Shown one piece after another: positions 1 through 5,134 of a stretch of DNA of 5,134 bases. Source of the stretch: a bacterium (GTDB lineage: Bacteria; Spirochaetota; Spirochaetia; JABEVK01); the NCBI GenBank assembly GCA_021781625.1, contig JAJXWL010000160.1, positions 1 to 5,134 on the forward strand, given 5' to 3'. Below the pieces are notes generated by a model. That model made no database searches and was not told the DNA's origin. It saw only the letters and a list, made by a program, of their open reading frames with translations. Position 1 is the stretch's first letter; each line of letters starts with the position of its first letter. A program made the translations under genes and the position numbers.

Positions 1-884
<884 letters not shown>

Positions 885-903
885 TTAGGAACTTAAACGG
901 AAC

Positions 904-933
904 TAATATGTCCCTGTTTAATATGTCACTGTT
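904..933. repeat. 15-bp tandem direct duplication across the lipoprotein stop codon
   Basis: Two adjacent 15-bp copies, TAATATGTCCCTGTT (904-918) and TAATATGTCACTGTT (919-933), differ at one base. On the minus strand the upstream copy encodes the end of the lipoprotein (T-V-T-Y-stop). The downstream copy, read in the same frame, would give T-G-T-Y followed by a second stop (TAG, 903-905). Because the unit is a multiple of three and carries a stop, it looks like a replication-slippage duplication that left a back-up stop codon. Confidence 0.85.
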
Positions 934-1643
934 AATGTTTCATTCTGGGTGAGAAAATCCGTTAAAGGCCAACGGCAGGTCACCACCTTGCCCTGATAGC
1001 TGGCGTTACCCTCAAGACTTTTAACAGGGCGTGGGAGGTTAAAAACCAACTGAACAACGGAGCCTTCCACTAAAGCCTGTGCATTGTCAGAATACGAGCC
1101 TAAGGCATAGGCTAGGTTGTTGGCTAGCTGGACCTGGGTAGTTTTACTGTCGGGGAGCAAAGCAGACAGCGCCTCAGAACGGGCATAGGTGGTGGTGTTC
1201 AGCCAACGCTCAAGGGTTTGACGGTTCCACGTTAGACTCAGCGTGTCCCCAGTGGAGGTGGGGGTAAGCTCAAGGCCCCAGACGTTAGTTTTTGGGGTCG
1301 CTGACCAGTGAAACGACAAGTTGACCGAGCGCTGGCCTTCCTGAACCTGCGGGTTTTGCAAAGGGCTCGCGTCGAGGTTGCTGGCTTTGTCTAGGGCTGA
1401 ACGTACAGCGTCAGCCTCGAGAGGTTGTGGGGGGAGGCTGGCGTCGAGCTCTCGCAGATCGCTCCAGTACGCTGATAGTGGCTTTTTCCAAGCCACGGTT
1501 ACCGCGACGTCTGCCGAATTGTCCTTGTGGACGGTTATCACCGAAGAAAGGGAACAAGAGGTGAAGGCGGAAAAAAGGATTCCCCACAAGGAAAGCGTCA
1601 GGATTATTTTGAGGGGTTTTTGCGGCTGGTTTAAAAGCGTCAT
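918..1643 (-). CDS. Predicted lipoprotein of unknown function (241 aa)
   Basis: Not recognised as a named protein. The N-terminus is a lipoprotein signal peptide: polar start with lysines at 9 and 12, a hydrophobic stretch at about 13-27 (IILTLSLWGILFSAF), then lipobox FTSC with the acylated Cys at residue 30. The mature protein opens with short strand-like segments (SSVITVHKDNSADVAVTVAW). It has a helical-looking middle and ends in a beta-rich part (VVQLVFNLPRPVKSLEG, then YQGKVVTCRWPLTDFL) with no C-terminal membrane anchor. This layout recalls the LppM-type beta domain of other bacterial lipoproteins, but that is only a weak resemblance. I chose the ATG at 1641-1643 because AAAGGA lies 7 nt upstream and the signal peptide begins there; a longer frame to 1730 would add 29 residues overlapping galU. 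Probably membrane-anchored in the envelope and possibly co-transcribed with the downstream reductase. Confidence 0.85.
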   Translation of the reverse strand: MTLLNQPQKPLKIILTLSLWGILFSAFTSCSLSSVITVHKDNSADVAVTVAWKKPLSAYWSDLRELDASLPPQPLEADAVRSALDKASNLDASPLQNPQVQEGQRSVNLSFHWSATPKTNVWGLELTPTSTGDTLSLTWNRQTLERWLNTTTYARSEALSALLPDSKTTQVQLANNLAYALGSYSDNAQALVEGSVVQLVFNLPRPVKSLEGNASYQGKVVTCRWPLTDFLTQNETLTVTY

Positions 1644-1679
1644 ATCAGTTTCCTTTATGCTAGAGCAAGGCGTTTCGAC

Positions 1680-1708
1680 TTGCCCGGACTTCCGCGTTAG
1701 GGTAAGAT
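1680..1708 (+). promoter_or_regulatory. Candidate galU promoter directly abutting the start codon
   Basis: TTGCCC (1680-1685) and TAAGAT (1703-1708) each match 4 of 6 consensus sigma-70 bases and are separated by 17 bp. Transcription would start around 1714-1716, at or just before the galU ATG at 1717, which would make the mRNA leaderless or nearly so. This would fit the lack of a well-placed Shine-Dalgarno: AGGG at 1699-1702 is 14 nt from the ATG, too far to work well. The hexamers are weak, so chance is a real alternative. I found no convincing promoter for the divergent lipoprotein in this 73-bp spacer. Confidence 0.35.
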
Positions 1709-1716
1709 CGTCACCC

Positions 1717-2586
1717 ATGAAAGGTATCATTGTCGCGGCAGGTTACGGAACCCGCTTCCTGCCCGTAACGAAAACTCTCCCCAAAGAAATGTTGCCCCTT
1801 TTGAATAAACCCTCGATAAGCTTTATTGTCGAAGAGTTTATTGCCAGCGGTATAACCGATATTATCGTGATTACCTCGCGTCGTAAACGTGTTTTAGAAG
1901 ATTACCTTGACCGCGAAGTCGAGTTGGAAGCCCTCTTTCAAGCCGAGGGGGCGGTTAAAAAGTTAGAAGCCATCCGCCCTTACGAGGCGCACTTTACCTT
2001 TGTCCGACAGCAAGAGATGAAGGGAACCGGTCACGCCCTGCTGCAAGTTAAACCGTTTTTAGATAAGGAACCGGCAGTGGTAGCCTACCCGGACGATCTG
2101 CATTTTGGCGACGTTCCCCTAACGGCTCAGCTGATTCAAGCGTGGAAAGAAACCTCGTGTTGTGTGCTCGCCTCGTTGCATAACCCGCCTCACTTAGAGC
2201 GTTACGGTGTCTTGAAGCTTGCCCCCGATGGCAAGCACGTGCAAGGGATTATTGAAAAGCCGGCACCTGGTACCGAGCCAAGCGTTGAAGCCTCCTTGGG
2301 TCGCTACCTCTACCTTCCTGAGTTTTTTGATCACTTAGCAGAAGGTTGGAAAAAGCACACCACCGGCGAGTACTTTCATGTTTACGCCTTGGAACAGATG
2401 ATGAAACAAAACAAGGTTGTTTTTCACCCCGCCGAGGGCGAACGTCTCGATACGGGCGATTTACCAGGCTTCTTTCAAGCGACGCTTCGCTATGCTCGCC
2501 AATTCCCCGAGCTTCGCGCAATCCTTTTAGACGAAGCACGCCTGCTTGGTGGGGTTAGCGAAACTCCCTTGGAACTCGGGCGCTGA
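1717..2586 (+). CDS. galU: UTP--glucose-1-phosphate uridylyltransferase (GalU type)
   Basis: Makes UDP-glucose and pyrophosphate from UTP and glucose-1-phosphate in the cytosol; UDP-glucose feeds glycolipid, polysaccharide and galactose metabolism. The 289-residue product has the GalU nucleotidyltransferase pattern from its first residues: AAGYGTRFLPVTK (7-19), PKEMLP (22-27), ITSRRKR (52-58), RQQEMKGTGHAL (97-108), a metal-site Asp pair at 126-127 (YPDD), ERYGV (161-165), IEKP with the sugar-phosphate-contacting Lys181, and GRYLYLPEFF (195-204). Length is close to the usual 290-300. The motif at the very start argues for the ATG at 1717, although no good Shine-Dalgarno precedes it. The usual GEIQLTDA motif reads GEYFHVYA (217-224), which is divergent. 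The 3' end overlaps convergent alr by 32 bp. It could be a related sugar-1-phosphate nucleotidyltransferase with altered specificity, but GalU is the best fit. Confidence 0.88.
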   Translation: MKGIIVAAGYGTRFLPVTKTLPKEMLPLLNKPSISFIVEEFIASGITDIIVITSRRKRVLEDYLDREVELEALFQAEGAVKKLEAIRPYEAHFTFVRQQEMKGTGHALLQVKPFLDKEPAVVAYPDDLHFGDVPLTAQLIQAWKETSCCVLASLHNPPHLERYGVLKLAPDGKHVQGIIEKPAPGTEPSVEASLGRYLYLPEFFDHLAEGWKKHTTGEYFHVYALEQMMKQNKVVFHPAEGERLDTGDLPGFFQATLRYARQFPELRAILLDEARLLGGVSETPLELGR

Positions 2587-3655
2587 TCCCGCATAAAATT
2601 TCATAGGGTATCGTTCCCGCACTTCCGGCCCGCGCTTGAGCGTTCATTGTGTCAGTCCAAGGGTCAAGCAGAACCACGGGGTCCCCTTCTTTGACAAGAG
2701 AAGTGGGACCTAGGTCGACCATGAATTGATCCATGCAAATCGTACCGACCACTCGGGCCTGTTCATCACCCACGCGAATAAGGCTATTGGTCAACGACCG
2801 CCGCCAACCGTCGGCGTACCCGACGGGAATCGTAGCGATTTTTGTCCGTTCTTTCGTAACATACTTTGAGCCATACGAAATCGTGGTCCCTGCGGGGACC
2901 TCTTTGACAAACACCACTTCAGACCGCCACTCCAAAAGAGGAAGAAACCCAGGGTTAGGTTGTTTTTGCGCTGGTGACGGGTAGCCGTAGAGGGCGATCC
3001 CCGGCCTGACCATATCAAAATGAGCCTCAGGCCAATCGATAAGCGCCCCGGAATTGGCGGCATGAACCAGCCGGGGCTTTAACCCCTCGTCTGCCAAGGC
3101 TTGGCGAGCGAGGTTAAACCGTTCTAATTGTTCGGGAACACTCAAAGGACCAGGCCCATCCGAGGAGGCCAAGTGGGTACAAAGCCCCTCGAGTTCTAGA
3201 CCTTGTTCGTGGACGATTTGCCGCGCTAAACGGGCGGCCTCTTCGGGCGGGCAACCCAGACGACCCATACCAGTATCGACCTTGAGGTGAACTTTGACCG
3301 TTTTATGAGTGGCGCGGGCCAGCGTTCCCCAAGCACGGATTCTTTCCGCGTCAAACAAAAAAGGTTGTAGGTCCGCCTCAAGGGCGTCAGCAATTTGCCC
3401 TTTGTTGACAGCCCCGAAGAGGATCAGCGGGCCTTTGATTCCCGCTAAACGCAGTTGGTTCCCCTCGTCGGGACTCGCCACACCCAGGGCTTCGACTCCC
3501 AGCTCTTTGAGGCGGCGGGCCACCTCAACCGCACCGTGCCCGTAGGCGTTAGCTTTGACGGGAGCGCAAATCCTGGCTTGGGGCGCCAGCTGGCGAGCCA
3601 CAGAGAGGTTATGGTCAAGATGTTGAAGGTGAATCACAGCGCGAGTAGGCTTCAC
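2555..3655 (-). CDS. alr: Alanine racemase
   Basis: PLP-dependent enzyme that interconverts L- and D-alanine, giving D-Ala for peptidoglycan; cytosolic, normally a homodimer. With the GTG start at 3653-3655 the protein is 366 residues, typical of the family. N-terminal TIM barrel: PTRAVIHLQHLDHN near the start, the PLP-binding Lys34 in VKANAYGHG, DTGMGRLG with Arg132, HAANSG (198-203) and RPGIALYG with Arg217. C-terminal beta domain: catalytic Tyr261 in ISYGSKY, PVGYADGW (277-284), the CMDQ loop (307-310) and PYEILCGIS (350-358). All expected catalytic residues are present, so it should be active. A longer frame to a TTG at 3712 adds 19 residues with no homology and no ribosome site, so I rejected that start. 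The gene is divergent from the LPP20-like lipoprotein and convergent with galU, so it is probably transcribed alone. Confidence 0.96.
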   Translation of the reverse strand: MKPTRAVIHLQHLDHNLSVARQLAPQARICAPVKANAYGHGAVEVARRLKELGVEALGVASPDEGNQLRLAGIKGPLILFGAVNKGQIADALEADLQPFLFDAERIRAWGTLARATHKTVKVHLKVDTGMGRLGCPPEEAARLARQIVHEQGLELEGLCTHLASSDGPGPLSVPEQLERFNLARQALADEGLKPRLVHAANSGALIDWPEAHFDMVRPGIALYGYPSPAQKQPNPGFLPLLEWRSEVVFVKEVPAGTTISYGSKYVTKERTKIATIPVGYADGWRRSLTNSLIRVGDEQARVVGTICMDQFMVDLGPTSLVKEGDPVVLLDPWTDTMNAQARAGSAGTIPYEILCGISARVPREFR

Positions 3656-3662
3656 AGATTTG

Positions 3663-3667
3663 TCCTT
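3663..3667 (-). promoter_or_regulatory. Ribosome binding site deciding the GTG start of alr
   Basis: AAGGA on the minus strand lies 7 nt before the GTG at 3655. The competing upstream TTG at 3712 has no purine-rich stretch in front of it. The site therefore supports the shorter 366-residue racemase. Confidence 0.7.
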
Positions 3668-3698
3668 AAAAGCAAATTTACCATAAAAGAAAACCGTG

Positions 3699-3704
3699 AT
3701 AATA
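3699..3704 (-). promoter_or_regulatory. Possible -10 element for alr
   Basis: TATTAT on the minus strand matches 5 of 6 bases of the sigma-70 -10 consensus. It would place the transcript start near 3692, giving a leader of about 37 nt before the GTG start. No good -35 hexamer is found 16-18 bp upstream (the bases there read ACTTTG or CACTTT), so this is tentative; an activator-dependent promoter is one explanation. Confidence 0.35.
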
Positions 3705-3706
3705 GG

Positions 3707-3741
3707 GGGCAAAGGCTCGACAAAGTGACAGGATTTTGCCC
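3707..3741. repeat. 7-bp inverted repeat between divergent alr and lipoprotein promoters
   Basis: GGGCAAA (3707-3713) and TTTGCCC (3735-3741) are perfect inverted copies separated by 21 bp, so their centres are 28 bp apart. They lie between the possible alr -10 (3699-3704) and the lipoprotein -35 (3749-3754). The position suits a regulator's operator, but a spaced 7-bp palindrome can arise by chance and no regulator gene is nearby. Confidence 0.4.
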
Positions 3742-3748
3742 ATTCTTC

Positions 3749-3776
3749 TTGAAACCGAGAGATTTTGAGCTATAGT
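3749..3776 (+). promoter_or_regulatory. Sigma-70-type promoter of the LPP20-like lipoprotein gene
   Basis: TTGAAA (3749-3754, 5 of 6 consensus bases) and TATAGT (3771-3776, 5 of 6) are separated by 16 bp. This is the best promoter match in the window. The predicted transcript start is about 3782-3784, only some 10-12 nt before the TTG start codon, so the leader would be little more than the ribosome site. Confidence 0.65.
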
Positions 3777-3781
3777 GAAGA

Positions 3782-3788
3782 GGGGAGG
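3782..3788 (+). promoter_or_regulatory. Ribosome binding site for the TTG-started lipoprotein
   Basis: GGGGAGG ends 5 nt before the TTG at 3794-3796. It supports this TTG as the start, and the residues that follow immediately form a typical lysine-rich signal peptide N-terminus (MKKLR). Confidence 0.75.
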
Positions 3789-3793
3789 CTGGT

Positions 3794-5101
3794 TTGAAAA
3801 AGTTGCGTAGCTTTCTGGCGTTTTTAATAGTCCTGAGCTTTGTTTCGTGCGCTTCGGCGCCGCAGGCGGTATCGGGTGCCCTTCCTGATGGGGTGTACCA
3901 AGGATCGGGACGGGATCAGTCCCCACTGGCCGCAATGAACAAGGCGAAACTGAATGCCGTCGATCAATACCTGCACGATTTGCTGGGCGATCGCTATGAC
4001 TTCTACAAGGATTCACTCAAAACGGTGATTTTTTCTACAGATAATCCCAACCAGTTTGTTAAAGCCGAGGATATGGTTACGATAGCCAAGGGTCTCGATT
4101 CAGCTTCGGGGTCCTGGTTTTATTCAATTCAAATCCCGGTCCAACGTTCTGTGGTTAAGCAAGTTTTACAAGCCAATAATATTTTGTGGCCTGGAGCAGC
4201 GGGTACACCCACGGCAAATGCGATGGGAGCATTGCCTCCTGACTCCGCCTCGGCGTCGGCACCAACGACTGCAGCACTTGCGGCAACGTCTGCCGACTTC
4301 GGTGGCTCAGCAACCCCGCAGGAGCAACGTTTTATTCGCCAGTATATCGATACGCTGACCTACATGGTGTACTGGAACGAAACCTCTTCGGCCGCAAAAA
4401 GTGTCGAACAGGCAGGAGCAACACAGGCGAACCGTTGGTTGACCTCGAACGGTTATGATGCGGTCGACCTGGCACAGGTCGAAAAAAATAAAGCCGAAGA
4501 CATGAAGGTTTATCAAGAAGAAACCGGGGGAACAGGCAGTTATATTCAATATGTGGCCCAAAAGTTGAATGCTGGGGTCTATATTGAATTGTCGGTGAAT
4601 GCCACCGGGGGCAAATCGGGAGGGTTGTGGGTGGGGCAAGTTAACCTGCTTATCAAGTGTTTTGACCCTTCAACCGGCGAACTTTTGGGTTCTACACCCT
4701 TTAATAGTCCCCAAACGGTCAGTCCATCGGGAACCTTAGATGCCGAAACGCGAGCGATTGAGGCTTCCGTCTGGCAAGCAATGCCGGTTGCGGTAGCCCA
4801 GGTGAAAGCCCAATTGGCCAAAACCTTGGTTCGGGGCTTAAAATATGACCTCGTGTTGCAAAACACAAGCGATCCCCGCCTGATGAGTGAGTTTCGACGG
4901 AAACTTTCTGAACGAGTTAAACTGCTGACCTTAGTTTCGGCTTCGTCGAGAGAATCGCGGTATCAAGTGTTCTACTTGGGAACCGCGGCCGACCTTTCCG
5001 ATTTGATCTACCAAGTCAGCGGAAATATTCCCGGCTTAGAGGGAATGAACCAGGTCATGCTCCGAGGTCGAGCCTTGACCTTTACCACAGGCCTTAAATA
5101 A
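3794..5101 (+). CDS. LPP20-like multidomain lipoprotein of unknown function (435 aa)
   Basis: Predicted envelope lipoprotein; no specific function recognised. The signal peptide (KKLR, hydrophobic core about 7-17) ends in lipobox FVSC with the acylated Cys at residue 19. Residues about 32-130 (DGVYQGSGRD..., AAMNKAKLNAVDQYL, then a beta-rich part ending near WFYSIQIPV) resemble the LPP20/FlgT-like N-terminal module in which an alpha helix packs on a sheet. A low-complexity Ala/Ser/Thr/Pro linker covers about 134-175. A second domain (about 176-345) includes NRWLTSNGYDAVDLAQVEKNK and a strand-rich stretch (GVYIELSVNATGG), possibly related to CsgG/FlgT-type envelope domains. A C-terminal module follows (about 350-435, YDLVLQNTSDPRLMSEFRRK to LTFTTGLK). 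The start is a TTG with a strong Shine-Dalgarno and its own promoter. Domain assignments are inferences from pattern; lipoprotein status is firm. Confidence 0.88.
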   Translation: MKKLRSFLAFLIVLSFVSCASAPQAVSGALPDGVYQGSGRDQSPLAAMNKAKLNAVDQYLHDLLGDRYDFYKDSLKTVIFSTDNPNQFVKAEDMVTIAKGLDSASGSWFYSIQIPVQRSVVKQVLQANNILWPGAAGTPTANAMGALPPDSASASAPTTAALAATSADFGGSATPQEQRFIRQYIDTLTYMVYWNETSSAAKSVEQAGATQANRWLTSNGYDAVDLAQVEKNKAEDMKVYQEETGGTGSYIQYVAQKLNAGVYIELSVNATGGKSGGLWVGQVNLLIKCFDPSTGELLGSTPFNSPQTVSPSGTLDAETRAIEASVWQAMPVAVAQVKAQLAKTLVRGLKYDLVLQNTSDPRLMSEFRRKLSERVKLLTLVSASSRESRYQVFYLGTAADLSDLIYQVSGNIPGLEGMNQVMLRGRALTFTTGLK

Positions 5102-5113
5102 TTTTGCGGTAAA

Positions 5114-5130
5114 TCTGGGCGTTGCCCAGA
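5114..5130. terminator. Hairpin after the LPP20-like gene, possible terminator
   Basis: TCTGGGC and GCCCAGA form a perfect 7-bp stem around a 3-nt loop (GTT), starting 13 nt after the stop codon. On the plus strand the next visible bases are AGAA, with no T-tract before the window ends. On the minus strand the stem is followed by TTTACC, a weak T-run, so it might instead serve a convergent gene beyond the edge. The stem is clear; the terminator role is tentative. Confidence 0.5.
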
Positions 5131-5134
5131 AGAA

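Noticed and set aside
1651..1661. TATGCT (1656-1661) as a galU -10
   Set aside because: No acceptable -35 hexamer lies 16-18 bp upstream; the candidate closer to the start codon has better spacing.
1378..1716. A 113-residue N-terminal extension of galU in the same open frame
   Set aside because: It lies antisense to the lipoprotein gene, shows no GalU-like sequence, and the family's conserved start (MKGIIVAAG) begins exactly at 1717.
1644..1730. A 29-residue longer start for the lipoprotein
   Set aside because: It would run into galU, would place polar residues before the signal peptide, and lacks the ribosome site that precedes the ATG at 1643.
2534..2547. Small hairpin AAGCA-CGCC-TGCTT near the 3' end of galU as a terminator
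   Set aside because: Only a 5-bp stem with two A-T pairs at the base, inside the coding region, and no T-run follows on either strand.
3656..3712. A TTG start for alanine racemase giving 385 residues
   Set aside because: The added 19 residues have no family counterpart and no Shine-Dalgarno; the GTG at 3655 has AAGGA 7 nt upstream and gives the normal length.
3678..4016. A 112-residue minus-strand frame across the alr/lipoprotein spacer
   Set aside because: It covers the well-supported promoter and the lipoprotein signal peptide in antisense, and its product is rich in Pro, Arg and His with no recognisable domain.
4195..4320. Ala/Ser/Thr-rich stretch of the last lipoprotein as a true tandem repeat
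   Set aside because: The bases do not form regular repeat units; it is a low-complexity linker between domains.

Overview
The window reads as ordinary chromosomal DNA of a bacterium, most likely a spirochaete (Treponema/Spirochaeta-like). This is an inference. It rests on two predicted lipoproteins whose signal peptides end in relaxed, spirochaete-style lipoboxes (Phe at -3, Ser at -1 before the Cys), on mixed ATG/GTG/TTG starts with good Shine-Dalgarno sites, and on a roughly balanced base composition. There are no mobile elements, RNA genes, CRISPR arrays or phage genes that I can see.

Layout. Positions 1-866 (minus strand) hold most of an aldo/keto reductase that runs off the left edge, so its last few dozen residues are missing. 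Just upstream on the same strand, 51 bp away, is a 241-residue predicted lipoprotein (918-1643), possibly co-transcribed with the reductase. A 15-bp tandem duplication covers the lipoprotein's stop codon and creates a second in-frame stop. A 73-bp divergent spacer separates it from a GalU-type UTP--glucose-1-phosphate uridylyltransferase (1717-2586, plus). That gene converges on alanine racemase, alr (2555-3655, minus), and the two coding regions overlap tail to tail by 32 bp. A 138-bp divergent spacer then carries a good sigma-70-type promoter, a 7-bp inverted repeat and two start-deciding ribosome sites. The last gene is a 435-residue LPP20-like multidomain lipoprotein (3794-5101, plus), followed by a short perfect hairpin at the right edge.

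How the genes relate. alr supplies D-alanine for peptidoglycan and galU supplies UDP-glucose for surface glycans and glycolipids. The two lipoproteins are envelope proteins of unknown role. An envelope theme is therefore visible, but the alternating strands mean most genes are probably transcribed singly, and I see no evidence of a dedicated multi-gene system. The most interesting details are regulatory or structural: a galU that may be (nearly) leaderless, a very short leader for the last lipoprotein, the inverted repeat between divergent promoters, and the stop-codon duplication.
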